From assembly GCF_001704635.1 (NCBI RefSeq), contig NZ_MAXF01000041.1, forward strand, positions 1-64,000: a DNA stretch of 64,000 nt, given 5' to 3'. Numbering within the stretch: position 1 is the first letter of the stretch; each line of letters opens with the position of its first letter. The stretch comes from Streptomyces sparsogenes (lineage in GTDB: Bacteria; Actinomycetota; Actinomycetes; Streptomycetales; Streptomycetaceae). The position numbers and the translations under genes were made by a program. The notes under the pieces were generated by a model. It saw only the letters and a list, made by a program, of their open reading frames with translations, searched no databases and had not been told where the DNA came from. Below are positions 1-10,129 of this stretch, piece after piece.

Positions 1-43
1 GCGGGGTGCGGGGTGCGGAGTGGGGGGTCTGGGGGCGTGGGGC

Positions 44-1546
44 TCAGCCGGAGAACCAGCGGACCGGGGCCGGCCGCAGGTTCTCGTAGATGTGCTTGGT
101 CTCGCGGTACTCGGCCAGGCCCGAGGGGCCCAGCTCGCGTCCGATGCCGGACTTCCCGAAGCCACCCCACTCCGCCTGCGGCAGATAGGGGTGGTAGTCG
201 TTGATCCAGACGGTGCCGTGCCGCAGCCGCCCCGCGACCCGCCGCGCCCGCGCGGTGTCGCCGGACCAGACGGCGCCCGCGAGGCCGTACTCCGTGTCAT
301 TGGCGAGCGCGACGGCCTCGTCCTCGGTGCGGAAGGACTCAACGGTCAGGATCGGGCCGAAGGTCTCCTCCCGCACCACCCGCATCTCGCGGTGGCACTG
401 GTCGAGGATGGTCGGCAGGTAGAAGTACCCGGTCGCGGGGCGGACGTCGGACGGCTCGGGCTGCGCGCCGCCGCAGCGCAGCAGCGCGCCCTCCTCCAGC
501 GCGGAGGCCACGTACGCCTCGACCTTGTCGAGCTGGTGCGCCGATACGAGCGGGCCGCACTCGACGCCGGGCTCGGTGCCGCGCCCCAGCCTGATCTTCT
601 GGGCCCGGCGGGCCAGTTCGGCGACGAACCGCTCGCGCACGGACTCCTCGATGATCAGCCGGGCCCCGGCGGAGCAGACCTGGCCGCTGTGGATGAAGGC
701 GGCGTTGAGGGCCTGGTCGACGGCGGTGTCGAAGCCCTCGGCGGTGGCGCAGGCGTCGGCGAACACCACATTGGGGTTCTTGCCGCCGAGTTCGAGCGCG
801 ACCTTCTTCACGCCAGGCGCGGCCGCCTGCATCACCTTGGTGCCGCTGACCAGGCCACCGGTGAAGGACACCAGGTCCACGCCGGGGTGCTCGGCCAGCC
901 GGGCGCCGACGGGGTCCCCGGCACCGGTCACCAGATTGCCGACCCCGGCCGGCAGTCCGGCCTCGACCAGCAGCTTCATCAGGTGGATCGTCGACAGTGG
1001 GGTCACTTCGCTGGGCTTGACGACGAAGGTGTCGCCCGCGGCGAGCGCGGGGGCGATCTTCCAACTGGCCTGGAGCAGCGGGTAGTTCCAGGGGGTGATC
1101 AGCGCGCAGACGCCCACCGGCTCGTGCACGACCACGCTGTGCACATCCGGGGTGCCCGCGTCGACCACGCGCCCGGCCGACTCGCCAACGACCAACTCGG
1201 CGAAGTAGCGGAAGGCGTTGGTCACGTCGTCGACATCGACCCGCCCCTCCTCCAGGGTCTTGCCGGTGTCGCGGCTCTCGGTCAGCGCGATCTTCTCGCG
1301 GTCGCGCTGGAGCAGTTCGGCGACGCGACGCAGCAGCGCCGCCCGCTCGGCCACGGGCGTATGCGGCCAGGGGCCCTGGTCGAAGGCGCGACGCGCGGCG
1401 GCGACGGCGGCGTCGGTGTCCTCCGCGCCGCCTTCCGACACGATCGCGAGGGTCTTGGCGTCCGCGGGGTCGAGGACCTCCCGCTGCGCGCCGGATGCGG
1501 CGGCACGCCACACCCCGTCCACATGAATGGTCTCGACTGCCGACAC
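44..1546 (-). CDS. NAD(P)-dependent aldehyde dehydrogenase (betaine-aldehyde dehydrogenase-like)
   Basis: A full-length 500-residue ALDH-superfamily enzyme that should oxidise an aldehyde to its acid with NAD(P)+ in the cytoplasm. Visible motifs are TPWNYP (about 151-156), the lysine of VVKPSE (about 177), the general-base glutamate in LELGGK (Glu252) and the catalytic cysteine in GQVCSAG (Cys291). The QVCSAGARL stretch and the overall layout resemble BetB/GbsA glycine-betaine aldehyde dehydrogenases, so an osmoprotectant or choline-derived substrate is plausible. The substrate cannot be fixed from sequence, and no choline dehydrogenase or betaine transporter lies in view. The cofactor loop reads FTGGLVSG rather than the usual FTGST-like form. 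It is the first gene of the window; its downstream context is outside. Confidence 0.9.
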   Translation of the reverse strand: MSAVETIHVDGVWRAAASGAQREVLDPADAKTLAIVSEGGAEDTDAAVAAARRAFDQGPWPHTPVAERAALLRRVAELLQRDREKIALTESRDTGKTLEEGRVDVDDVTNAFRYFAELVVGESAGRVVDAGTPDVHSVVVHEPVGVCALITPWNYPLLQASWKIAPALAAGDTFVVKPSEVTPLSTIHLMKLLVEAGLPAGVGNLVTGAGDPVGARLAEHPGVDLVSFTGGLVSGTKVMQAAAPGVKKVALELGGKNPNVVFADACATAEGFDTAVDQALNAAFIHSGQVCSAGARLIIEESVRERFVAELARRAQKIRLGRGTEPGVECGPLVSAHQLDKVEAYVASALEEGALLRCGGAQPEPSDVRPATGYFYLPTILDQCHREMRVVREETFGPILTVESFRTEDEAVALANDTEYGLAGAVWSGDTARARRVAGRLRHGTVWINDYHPYLPQAEWGGFGKSGIGRELGPSGLAEYRETKHIYENLRPAPVRWFSG

Positions 1547-1679
1547 GTCTTCTCTGCCTTCCGGTGGGGCGGGAATCCCGCCGCCGGCCGCGCCGGCGAC
1601 GCGGAGCCCCTCCCCGAAAGGACCCGACCTATGCGTGGTTGTCGTTCGAAAGTGGCCGGGCTCACGTGATCACAAGGTC

Positions 1680-2153
1680 TCAGCGGGAGGCCCGCTCGTC
1701 GGTGCCGGGGACCTTGGCGGTGCTGATGGCGATGCGGTTCCAGGTGTTGATGGTGAAGATCAGGGCCAGCAGCCGGGCCAGCCCGGACTCGTCGAAGTGG
1801 GCGGCCGCGCGGGCGTAGACCTCGTCGCTCACCCCATCCTGGGAGACCAGGGTGACGGCCTCGGTCAGGGCGAGCGCGGCCCGCTCCTCGGGGGTGAAGA
1901 AGTGGGCGGCGTCCCGCCACACGGCGACCATGTGCAGGCGTTCCTCGCTCTCCCCCGCCTTGCGGGCGTCGGAGGTGTGCATGTGCAGGCAGTACGCGCA
2001 GCCGTTGAGCTGCGAGGAGCGGATCTGTACCAGCTCGACGAGCGCGGGGTCGAGGCCCTCGCGGGCGGCTGCGTCGAAGCCGATGAGCGCCTTGAACGCC
2101 TTCGGCGCGGCCTTGGCGAAGTTGATCCGGGGTGCGGTGATGTTGTTCGTCAT
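1680..2153 (-). CDS. AhpD-like carboxymuconolactone decarboxylase family protein
   Basis: About 157 residues. The start is placed at ATG 2153 (MTNNITAPR) because the open frame upstream reads as non-coding; ATG 2159 is an alternative two codons earlier. The AhpD core is clear: Glu40, then GCAYCLHMH with a CxxC pair (Cys52, Cys55) followed by histidines, the redox motif of alkylhydroperoxidase-D-like proteins. Members reduce peroxides or act as small thiol oxidoreductases; the physiological partner is unknown. It lies between an aldehyde dehydrogenase and a membrane protein, all on the minus strand, but the gaps argue against a tight operon. AhpD-type peroxidase is likelier than true carboxymuconolactone decarboxylase because of the CxxC. 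Confidence 0.85.
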   Translation of the reverse strand: MTNNITAPRINFAKAAPKAFKALIGFDAAAREGLDPALVELVQIRSSQLNGCAYCLHMHTSDARKAGESEERLHMVAVWRDAAHFFTPEERAALALTEAVTLVSQDGVSDEVYARAAAHFDESGLARLLALIFTINTWNRIAISTAKVPGTDERASR

Positions 2154-2251
2154 GACCATGAATCTAGGACCGCGATAGACCGGTTGAGGGGTGCATTCCC
2201 AGGGCGGATTCATGGGTCAATTGAGGGGCCTGCCCGGGCGTGGCTGTGCGG

Positions 2252-3157
2252 TCATGTCTGGTGGAAGGAGTCGAGCGCGGCCCGCAGGGTCTCCTGCTGC
2301 CCGGCCCGGTCGTCGTCCGGGCCGATGACCAGCACCGCGTACATCGTGCCGTCGGGCGCGGCGAAGCGGTGGTCGAGGATGTGCCGGGGGCCGCCGTACT
2401 TCTCGCTGTCGTACGTGTACTCCAGCTCCGCCGGGTCCATCTCGCCCTGGCCGGTCCGCTCCAGGGTGATCCGCTCATAGCCGCGCTGGCGCGAGGCGAG
2501 CCGCTCGGCCTCCCGCGCGGATTCGTACGGCGTGCTCTCGGGGCCGTGCAGCTCGAAGATCTGCAACCTGGTGTCCTGGTCGGGCGAGGTGTAGAAGACG
2601 CTGGGCCCTTCGACGGTGCGCCCCCATCCGTCCGGGACGGCGAGGGCGAAGCCCGCCGGGTCGTCCTCCGTGTGGAAGCCCGTGGGCGGGGACGCGGAGG
2701 GTGCGGCCGAAGGGGACTGACCAGGGGATCCCGAGGGGTCCTGGGATGCGGAGGGGTCCTGCGGTTCGGACGGGTCCTGGGAGCCGGACGGGTCCGCGGA
2801 GGGGGAGGCCGTGGGGGCGCCGGACTCCTGGCCGGGCGCCGGAAGGCCGCCGCCGGACGGCGTCTCCTCCGAGCCCGACGGCTCGGGCGCCGGGCTCCCG
2901 GTCGCCCAGGGGATGCGCGCCGCCCGGCCTCCGACCTCGCCGTCGTCCCCGAACGCCACCCACCCCGCGAACGCGATGGCGCCGCTCAGCACCAACGCCA
3001 CGACGGCCGCCCACAGCCCCCGCCGCGCGCCGCCGGCCGGCGGCGGAGCGGGCACGGCACCGCCGTACGCGGACGCGGCACCGCCGTACGCGGGTGCGGT
3101 GGCCGTCTCCGCCTCGTCGTCATGTGCTTCGCCGTGCGCGTCCGTGTCCCTGGCCAT
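2252..3157 (-). CDS. Single-pass membrane protein with kinase-type extracellular domain, no kinase
   Basis: 301 residues in three parts. A cytoplasmic Ala/Gly/Pro-rich N-terminus (1-45) is followed by one transmembrane helix (about 48-70, GLWAAVVALVLSGAIAF). A low-complexity linker rich in P, S, E, D and Q (about 80-160, with PSGSQDPSEPQDPS-type repeats) leads to a folded domain of about 140 residues. That domain starts DPAGFALAVPDGW and ends with a long helix. The same pattern, a VP(D/E)GW or VPEGY strand after a Gly-Phe start, occurs in the external domains of the three Ser/Thr kinases in this window, most closely the one at 62152-63951 (DPFGFSIAVPEGY). It therefore looks like a kinase sensor domain without its kinase. 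Function unknown; a ligand-binding or decoy role is inference. Confidence 0.75.
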   Translation of the reverse strand: MARDTDAHGEAHDDEAETATAPAYGGAASAYGGAVPAPPPAGGARRGLWAAVVALVLSGAIAFAGWVAFGDDGEVGGRAARIPWATGSPAPEPSGSEETPSGGGLPAPGQESGAPTASPSADPSGSQDPSEPQDPSASQDPSGSPGQSPSAAPSASPPTGFHTEDDPAGFALAVPDGWGRTVEGPSVFYTSPDQDTRLQIFELHGPESTPYESAREAERLASRQRGYERITLERTGQGEMDPAELEYTYDSEKYGGPRHILDHRFAAPDGTMYAVLVIGPDDDRAGQQETLRAALDSFHQT

Positions 3158-3308
3158 GCTCTCCCCCCGAGCCCGGCGTCAACGTTCGCCGCCAACTCCT
3201 CCCAAAATAGGCGAAGCTGAGTCACAGGGATAGAGAATGGCCAAAGGGCCACCCTCCGGAGTGAATACCGGAAGATGACCCTTCGGTCGCGCCAGGCCAG
3301 GCCCGTCG

Positions 3309-4528
<1,220 letters not shown>

Positions 4529-4568
4529 CGGCGGCCGCCTGCCGAGGGGGAGTAGCAGGCGGCCGCCG
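4529..4568 (-). terminator. 14-bp hairpin downstream of the DUF2690 gene
   Basis: The arms CGGCGGCCGCCTGC (4529-4542) and GCAGGCGGCCGCCG (4555-4568) are perfect inverted repeats with a 12-nt loop. There is no T-run, as is common for Streptomyces terminators. The position, about 130 nt past the stop of the minus-strand DUF2690 gene and before mdh, fits termination of that transcript. Confidence 0.6.
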
Positions 4569-4697
4569 GGTGCCATGCCGCACCCGTGGGGGGGTCCTCG
4601 TCCGCCTGCCCCGATTCGGCGAGAGCATTCCCCCCGAGTCGGAGATTCCTCGGAGACACCATCGAGGAGGCGGTGGAGCCACCGCCGAACTGCCGCG

Positions 4698-5688
4698 CTA
4701 TGGCGCCGCCGTGCGTCCCGCCCCCGTGGCCGTGCAGCCGCGCTGCCCCGTGGTGAGGGTGGCGCAGGCCCGGACGCGGGCCGGGGCTCCGGCGGCGGAG
4801 CCGACCTCGACCATCCGGGTGTACGCCTCGCCGTCGGCGCCGGCCTCGCCGCTCTCGGTACGCGCCGCGCCGCCGCCCTGGGCCGGCGCGGTCACCCGTA
4901 ACCGGTCGCCGGGGCCGGCCTTGGTGATCCGGGCCCAGGCCGCGCCGCACACCTCGCTGTAGCGCACCTCGACATACGCGCCGCCCACGGTCGCGCCCGC
5001 GGTCGTCCTGGCGTACGCGCCGCCGCAGCCCATGGTTTCGGGGTCCTGGCCCGCGCACTCCTGGCCGGTGCATCTCACCCCCGCGGGCAGGGTGGGGCCG
5101 GTCGTCGGGGCCGGCCCGGGCCTCAGGTCCTTCGCGTTCCCGTCCATCCGTCCGTCCGGGTTGCCCAGGAGGACCGCTGCCGTGCCGGCGAACAGGACCC
5201 CGGCCGCCGCCGCGACGAGCAGCACGACGCGGCGGCGGCCGTTCGGCGCCGGCGCCGCCGCGTCGGGGGCGCCCGCGGCGGGCGGGGCCGGAGAGTCGGG
5301 TAACGCGGGCGGCCCGGACGGCCTCGGGCTCGGCTCGGAGGGCTCAGGCGGCTCGGGGAGCGCGGCCGGGGCGGTGGAGAACAGCGGCGGGTCGGGCACG
5401 GGCGGAGGGTCCGGCAGCGGCGGAGGCTCGGGCATCAGGGGCGGGTCGGGGACGAGGGGCGGGGGTGCCTTCCGCGTCGCACGGCCCGTCGCACGGCCCA
5501 CGGCCCGTCGCACGGCCCGTCGTACCCGTCTCACGGCCCGTCGTACGGCCCGTCTCACGGCCCTTCCTCGGGCGCGGCGGCGGGCCCGCCTCCCCCGGCA
5601 CCCCCGGCGCCTCCTCGCCCGCGCCGGCCTCCCCCGTGACACCGTGCCGCGGCTCGCGCTCTTCCGGCAGCTCCCTCCAACGAGGCAT
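4698..5688 (-). pseudogene. DUF2690 membrane protein, frame broken in a 12-bp repeat
   Basis: The C-terminal part encodes a transmembrane helix (VVLLVAAAAGVLFAGTAAVL) and a secreted DUF2690 domain with the family pattern CTGQECAGQDPETMGC, then VEVRYSEVCGAAWARI. The best start is ATG 5688 (MPRWRELPEE), preceded by a strong GGGGGAGG ribosome site; MPRW(K/R)xLPEE is, from memory, the usual beginning of Streptomyces DUF2690 proteins. That start lies in a different frame from the domain. The two frames meet inside a 12-bp repeat (5475-5562) that encodes G-R-x-T tetrapeptides. One repeat unit lacks 5 nt, and restoring it joins both halves exactly. The usual N-terminal helix-turn-helix of the family is also absent. 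The break may be a real mutation, phase-variable slippage or a sequencing error. A caller may instead use 4698-5642 in the domain frame. Confidence 0.7.
5475..5562. repeat. Imperfect 12-bp tandem repeat, one unit 5 nt short
   Basis: Plus-strand units are CGTCGCACGGCC at 5475-5486, 5487-5498 and 5506-5517, a short CACGGCC at 5499-5505, a 9-nt unit at 5518-5526, and CGTC(T/G)(C/T)ACGGCC at 5527-5538, 5539-5550 and 5551-5562. The 9-nt unit keeps the frame, but the 7-nt unit (12 minus 5) breaks it. The tract lies inside the DUF2690 gene. Confidence 0.9.
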
Positions 5689-5982
5689 TGCCTCCCCCTG
5701 TCCCCCGCTGTCCCCCGCGGGTACGCGTGAACTTTCTCGGCCCTGCCCCCGTTCGGGCGCCCCCGAGAGCCGCGGATCCCTTACCCGCGGGGATGCCCCG
5801 CCCAAGGATGACAGTTCTCCCAGCAGGGGCGCACCGGAGCATTACGGGCATCGCCGCGCGCCCCCGTGCGCCCGTGTAGGGCTGTTGCGCACCCGAGACG
5901 TCGTACCGGAATGGTCACCTCCGCGCCACAGGACCTCGACGTCCATTGATCCGGCAGTGCCCTTAACAGAACCCTTATGCGA
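5689..5982. other. Upstream region of the DUF2690 gene
   Basis: About 290 bp without a convincing gene. Next to 5688 it holds the purine-rich ribosome-binding site of the DUF2690 gene on the minus strand. The part around 5935-5985 is less GC-rich and could hold a promoter, but I see no clear hexamers. Confidence 0.4.
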
Positions 5983-6020
5983 GACGGCCCGTCCTTCTTC
6001 GGGGGAGAGGACGGGCCGTC
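5983..6020 (-). terminator. Terminator after folD-DUF3017
   Basis: GACGGCCCGTCC (5983-5994) and GGACGGGCCGTC (6009-6020) form a perfect 12-bp stem with a 14-nt loop, just after the stop of the DUF3017 gene on the minus strand. Confidence 0.8.
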
Positions 6021-6044
6021 GCGGTGCTCAGGTCGGTGGCGCTG

Positions 6045-6485
6045 CTATCGGACGGTGAAGTGCACCACGTCTTCCAGGAACGGGATCTCCAGCCAGGGGT
6101 CGGGCTGGGCCATCAGCGAGAGGAGGACGATCGCCGAGCCCAGCACCCCGTAGGTCAGCATGTCGGTGAACCGGGACCGCACCGCCAGCATCCCGACCTC
6201 CGGCAGCGCCCACCGCAGCAGCGCCCCCGCCAGCAGGGACAGCCCGACCAGGACCGTGCCGGCGCGGAACGCGTCCAGGGCCACCACCAGCAGGCCGATG
6301 CCGACGCCGCCCATCACGGCCAGCAACGGCCACTGGCGGGCGGGCGCCGGGGCGTCGCCGGGTGCGGCGCGGCCGCCGCCCTCCGGGCGCGCGGTGTCCC
6401 GCGTGAACAGGGGGAAGCGGCGGGACTTGGCGGCGGGTGGCTGCCCGGCCGGCTCGGCGGCGGACTCGTCGGCCTCAGCCGGCAT
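6045..6485 (-). CDS. DUF3017 family membrane protein
   Basis: About 146 residues from ATG 6485 ([12 protein letters not shown]), which overlaps the last codons of folD by 11 nt; an ATG at 6530 would add 15 residues. A Pro/Ala-rich N-terminus is followed by three hydrophobic segments: [38 protein letters not shown] and [17 protein letters not shown]. This small three-helix protein directly behind folD is the usual Streptomyces arrangement for DUF3017. The role is unknown. Overlap with folD implies translational coupling, and the terminator at 5983-6020 ends the unit. Confidence 0.85.
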   Translation of the reverse strand: MPAEADESAAEPAGQPPAAKSRRFPLFTRDTARPEGGGRAAPGDAPAPARQWPLLAVMGGVGIGLLVVALDAFRAGTVLVGLSLLAGALLRWALPEVGMLAVRSRFTDMLTYGVLGSAIVLLSLMAQPDPWLEIPFLEDVVHFTVR

Positions 6486-7401
6486 GCCCGGCACCGGCGT
6501 CACCGCTCTCGCCCCTGTCACCGTTGTCACCGCTGCTCGCGCCGGCGGCCTTGGCGGCCCGCTCCGCGGCCTCCACCACGTTGACCAGCAGCTGGGCGCG
6601 GGTCATCGGGCCGACGCCGCCCGGGTTCGGGGAGATCCAGCCGGCGACCTCGGTCACGCCGGGGTGCACATCGCCGGCGATCTTGCCGTGCTCGTCGCGG
6701 CTGACGCCGACGTCGAGCACCGCCGCCCCCGGCTTGACGTCCTCCGCCTTGATCAGGTGCCGCACGCCGGCCGCCGCCACGATGATGTCGGCCTGGCGCA
6801 GCAGCCCCGGCAGGTCGCGGGTGCCGGTGTGGCAGAGGGTGACCGTGGCGTTCTCCGAGCGGCGGGTGAGCAGCAGCCCGATGGAGCGGCCGACGGTGAT
6901 GCCACGGCCGACGACCACCACATGGGCGCCGTTGATCTCCACGCCGTGGTGGCGGAGCAGCTGGATGATCCCCTGCGGGGTGCACGGCAGGGGGCCGGTC
7001 TCGTTCAGCACCAGCCGGCCGAGGTTCGTCGGGTGCAGCCCGTCGGCGTCCTTGGCCGGGTCGATCAGCTCCAGGACCCGGTTGGTGTCGACGCCCTTGG
7101 GGAGCGGCAGCTGCACGATGTAGCCCGTGCAGGCCGGGTCCTCGTTGAGCTCCCGTACGGCGGCCTCGATCTCCTCCTGGGTGGCGGTCTCGGGCAGGTC
7201 GCGCCGGATGGAGGCGATGCCGACCTCGGCGCAGTCGCGGTGCTTGCCCGCGACGTACCACTTGCTGCCGGGGTCGTCGCCGACCAGCACGGTCCCGAGA
7301 CCGGGGTGGACGCCCTTGGCCTTGAGCGCCTCCACGCGGGCGACGAGGTCGGACTTGATCGCGGCGGCGGTTGCCTTGCCATCGAGAATCTGCGCGGTCA
7401 T
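6475..7401 (-). CDS. folD: Bifunctional methylene-THF dehydrogenase/cyclohydrolase
   Basis: 308 residues, of which about 285 match the usual FolD length; the Gly/Asp/Ala-rich tail is extra. The enzyme oxidises 5,10-methylene-THF with NADP+ and hydrolyses the product to 10-formyl-THF, the one-carbon donor used by PurN and PurH encoded just upstream. The catalytic [12 protein letters not shown] segment gives Ser46, Tyr49 and Lys53. [10 protein letters not shown], the NADP-binding [11 protein letters not shown] and the C-terminal PGGVGPMT are all present. The ATG at 7401 begins [12 protein letters not shown]. It is separated from purH by a strong terminator, so it is probably transcribed on its own with DUF3017. 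Confidence 0.97.
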   Translation of the reverse strand: MTAQILDGKATAAAIKSDLVARVEALKAKGVHPGLGTVLVGDDPGSKWYVAGKHRDCAEVGIASIRRDLPETATQEEIEAAVRELNEDPACTGYIVQLPLPKGVDTNRVLELIDPAKDADGLHPTNLGRLVLNETGPLPCTPQGIIQLLRHHGVEINGAHVVVVGRGITVGRSIGLLLTRRSENATVTLCHTGTRDLPGLLRQADIIVAAAGVRHLIKAEDVKPGAAVLDVGVSRDEHGKIAGDVHPGVTEVAGWISPNPGGVGPMTRAQLLVNVVEAAERAAKAAGASSGDNGDRGESGDAGAGHAG

Positions 7402-7447
7402 GGCTTCATCCTCCCGGATGCGGGGACGTCTGTTCCAATCAGGGGCG

Positions 7448-7488
7448 GCGAAGGCCGCACCCCCGCGCGTCGGGGGTGCGGCCTTCGC
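7448..7488 (-). terminator. Terminator between purH and folD
   Basis: A perfect 17-bp inverted repeat, GCGAAGGCCGCACCCCC (7448-7464) and GGGGGTGCGGCCTTCGC (7472-7488), with a 7-nt loop. It lies 31 nt beyond the purH stop on the minus strand. Confidence 0.9.
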
Positions 7489-7493
7489 TCGGT

Positions 7494-7530
7494 GCGGCTC
7501 GGTGGAAGAACGCGCGGCTCAGTGGAAGAA
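7494..7530. repeat. Duplicated purH terminus
   Basis: GCGGCTCGGTGGAAGAA (7494-7510) and GCGGCTCAGTGGAAGAA (7514-7530) match at 16 of 17 bases. The second copy contains the purH TGA (7519-7521 on the complement); in the first copy the stop is changed to CGA. This is a diverged duplication of the end of the gene. Confidence 0.8.
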
Positions 7531-9081
7531 GTGGCGCGTGCCGGTGAAGTACATGGTCACGCCGGCCTTCTGGGCCGCCTCGACGGTCAGCTCGTCGCGG
7601 ACCGAGCCGCCCGGCTGCACCACGGCCTTGATCCCGGCCTCCGCCAGCACCTCGAAGCCGTCCGGGAAGGGGAAGAAGGCGTCGGAGGCCGCGTACGAGC
7701 CGGCGGCCCGCTCCTCGCCCGCCCGCTGTACGGCCAGCCGCGCCGAGTCGACGCGGTTGACCTGGCCCATGCCGACGCCGACCGTCGCGCCGCCCTTCGC
7801 GAGCAGGATCGCGTTGGACTTCACGGCGCGGCAGGCGCGCCAGGCGAAGGCCAGCTCGGCCAGGGCGTCGGCGTCCAGCGCCTCGCCGGTCGCCAGGGTC
7901 CAGTTGGCCGGGTCGTCGCCCTCGGCCTGGAAGCGGTCCTTGGCCTGGACGAGCGTGCCACCCTCGACGGGGCGCTGCTCGACGACGGTCCCGGGCGCGT
8001 CGGCACACCGCAGGACGCGGATGTTCTTCTTGCGGGCCAGCACCTCCACGGCGCCGTCCTCGTAGTCCGGGGCGACGATGACCTCGGTGAAGATCTCGGC
8101 GACCTGCTCGGCCAGGGCGACCGTCACCGGGCGGTTGACGGCGATCACGCCGCCGAAGGCGGACAGCGGGTCACAGGCGTGCGCCTTGCGGTGCGCCTCG
8201 GCGACATCCGCGCCGACCGCGATGCCGCAGGGGTTGGCGTGCTTGATGATCGCGACGCAGGGCGCGTCGTGGTCGTACGCCGCACGCCGCGCGGCCTCGG
8301 TGTCGACGTAGTTGTTGTACGACATCTCCTTGCCGTGCAACTGCTCCGCGTGGGCGAGTCCCTTGCCGCTGCCGTCGCTGTAGAGCGCGGCGGGCTGGTG
8401 CGGGTTCTCGCCGTAGCGCAGCACCTGCTTGCGCTCGTAGGTGACGCCGATGAAGTCCGGCCAGGGGCCCTCGTCCGCCGCGTAGCTTTCGGCGAACCAG
8501 TTGGCGACCGCCACGTCGTACGCCGCCGTGTGCTGGAACGCCTCGCTCGCCAGCCGCTTGCGCTGGTCGAGGTCGAAGCCGCCCTCGGCGGCGGCCTTCA
8601 GCACGTCCGCGTAGCGCTCGGGGTTGACGACCACGGCCACGGAGGGGTGGTTCTTGGCGGCGGCGCGGACCATCGACGGGCCGCCGATGTCGATCTGCTC
8701 GACGCACTCGTCGGGCGAGGCGCCCGAGGCGACGGTCTCCCGGAACGGGTAGAGGTTGACGACGACCAGCTCGAAGGGCTCGACGCCCAGCTCGGCGAGC
8801 TGCTCGCGGTGCGAGTCGAGCCGCTGGTCGGCGAGGATGCCCGCGTGGACGCGGGGGTGCAGCGTCTTGACGCGGCCGTCGAGACACTCGGGGAAGCCGG
8901 TCAGCTCCTCCACCTTGGTGACGGGGACGCCGGCGGCGGCGATCTTCGCCGCCGTCGAGCCGGTCGAGACGAGCTGGACCCCTGCCGCGTCCAGTCCCCG
9001 GGCCAGCTCCTCGAGCCCCGTCTTGTCGTAGACGCTGACCAGCGCGCGGCGGATGGGCCGCTTCGTACCTTCGACGGTCAC
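7519..9081 (-). CDS. purH: Bifunctional AICAR transformylase/IMP cyclohydrolase
   Basis: 520 residues, the standard length. It catalyses the last two steps of IMP synthesis: formylation of AICAR with 10-formyl-THF, then ring closure. The N-terminal MGS-like cyclohydrolase domain shows [23 protein letters not shown] and [13 protein letters not shown]. The C-terminal transformylase domain shows the catalytic KHANPCGIA and ends [11 protein letters not shown]. The GTG start overlaps the purN stop by 4 nt (9078-9081, GTGA), so the two genes are translationally coupled. A diverged copy of the gene's last 17 nt lies just past its stop. Confidence 0.98.
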   Translation of the reverse strand: MTVEGTKRPIRRALVSVYDKTGLEELARGLDAAGVQLVSTGSTAAKIAAAGVPVTKVEELTGFPECLDGRVKTLHPRVHAGILADQRLDSHREQLAELGVEPFELVVVNLYPFRETVASGASPDECVEQIDIGGPSMVRAAAKNHPSVAVVVNPERYADVLKAAAEGGFDLDQRKRLASEAFQHTAAYDVAVANWFAESYAADEGPWPDFIGVTYERKQVLRYGENPHQPAALYSDGSGKGLAHAEQLHGKEMSYNNYVDTEAARRAAYDHDAPCVAIIKHANPCGIAVGADVAEAHRKAHACDPLSAFGGVIAVNRPVTVALAEQVAEIFTEVIVAPDYEDGAVEVLARKKNIRVLRCADAPGTVVEQRPVEGGTLVQAKDRFQAEGDDPANWTLATGEALDADALAELAFAWRACRAVKSNAILLAKGGATVGVGMGQVNRVDSARLAVQRAGEERAAGSYAASDAFFPFPDGFEVLAEAGIKAVVQPGGSVRDELTVEAAQKAGVTMYFTGTRHFFH

Positions 9082-9737
9082 GGGATCATTACCTTTCGTC
9101 CCTCAATGCGGTAGCCGTTGCGGGCCAGACGCCCCACGACCTCGACGAGCAGCGAGCGCTCGACTTCCTTGATCCGCTCGTGCAGAGCGGACTCGTCGTC
9201 CTCGTCCCGGACCTCGACCACGCCCTGGGCGATGATCGGGCCGGTGTCGACCCCGTCGTCGACGAGATGGACGGTGCAACCGGTCACCTTCACGCCGTAC
9301 GCGAGCGCGTCGCGCACGCCGTGGGCGCCGGGAAAGCTGGGCAGCAGCGCGGGGTGGGTGTTGACGCACCGGCCGCCGAAGCGGGCGAGGAACTCCTGGC
9401 CCAGGATCTTCATGAACCCGGCCGAGACCACGAGGTCCGGCTCGTACGCGGCCGTGGCCCCGGCCAGCGCGCGGTCCCAGTCGGCGCGGGTGGCGTGGTC
9501 CTTCACGCGGCACACGAACGTCGGGATCCCGGCGCGTTCGGCGCGCTCCAGGCCCGCGATGCCGTCCCGGTCCGCGCCGACGGCCACGACCTCGGCGCCG
9601 AAGCCCGAGGCGCCCTCGGCGGCGATCGCGTCGAGGAGCGCCTGAAGGTTCGTACCGGAGCCGGAGACCAGGACGACGAGGCGGGCGGGGCGCTCGGGGC
9701 GGGCGGCGAGGGACGGCGGGGGAGGCGGGGAGGCCAC
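9078..9737 (-). CDS. purN: Phosphoribosylglycinamide formyltransferase
   Basis: 219 residues. It transfers the formyl group of 10-formyl-THF to GAR, step 3 of purine synthesis. The phosphate-binding [12 protein letters not shown] is near the N-terminus. The catalytic segment [15 protein letters not shown] carries the Asn and His, and [16 protein letters not shown] supplies the later Asp. GTG 9737 gives a slightly long, Pro-rich N-terminus ([20 protein letters not shown]), so a start further in is possible, but the ribosome-site pattern does not settle it. It is the first gene of the purN-purH operon. No purine riboswitch is visible upstream. Confidence 0.96.
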   Translation of the reverse strand: MASPPPPPSLAARPERPARLVVLVSGSGTNLQALLDAIAAEGASGFGAEVVAVGADRDGIAGLERAERAGIPTFVCRVKDHATRADWDRALAGATAAYEPDLVVSAGFMKILGQEFLARFGGRCVNTHPALLPSFPGAHGVRDALAYGVKVTGCTVHLVDDGVDTGPIIAQGVVEVRDEDDESALHERIKEVERSLLVEVVGRLARNGYRIEGRKVMIP

Positions 9738-10057
9738 GGCGGGGATCTTTCTCGCGGGCGATGCGGGACGGTACGCGTGGGTGCGGACACGTTTGCACGA
9801 ACACGTTTGTGTGGTCGTACAAGGTGGCGGAGTCCTGAATTCCGGGGAACTCTACGAAGCCGCCGACCGTCAGCAACGATACCGGCACACGAAACGGCCC
9901 CCGGGGGACGGGGGCGGGCGCGGGAGGTAGCGTCTGGACTGCGAAATCAACTGACGCCGTGGGAACCACCGTCGCGCCCGCACAGGGGAGCCGTACGGCG
10001 CAGACCGTACGGAAGCCTCGCGTGCATCACGACGACACAAGGGGAAGACACCTCCAC
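9738..10057. other. Divergent upstream region of purN and the 10126 gene
   Basis: 320 bp with no gene. It should hold the purN promoter (minus) and that of the plus-strand leader and membrane protein. ACACGTTTG occurs twice, at 9787-9795 and 9801-9809, 14 bp apart and close to purN; this could be a regulator site, but I cannot name one. No riboswitch fold is recognised. Confidence 0.45.
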
Positions 10058-10129
10058 ATGCCGGACCGACGCCGCCGCGCGGCTCACTGCCCCCCGCCGA
10101 CCCCCGCCCGCACCGGAGGGCAGCGATGA
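10058..10129 (+). CDS. Putative 23-residue leader peptide coupled to the next gene
   Basis: An ATG at 10058 opens a short frame ([20 protein letters not shown] and three more residues) whose TGA at 10127-10129 overlaps the ATG of the next gene in an ATGA arrangement. A purine-rich AAGGGGAAG lies about 11-19 nt upstream, farther than ideal. The peptide is arginine- and proline-rich. It may be a translated leader that couples or attenuates the downstream gene, or a chance short frame. Confidence 0.35.
   Translation: MPDRRRRAAHCPPPTPARTGGQR

Noticed and set aside
20..1669. Long plus-strand open frame opposite the aldehyde dehydrogenase
   Set aside because: Antisense shadow. The minus strand carries a complete ALDH with all catalytic motifs; the plus frame is Gly/Arg/Val-rich with no motif.
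6160..9114. 984-codon plus-strand frame opposite folD and purH
   Set aside because: Shadow of two well-recognised enzymes; no domain pattern.
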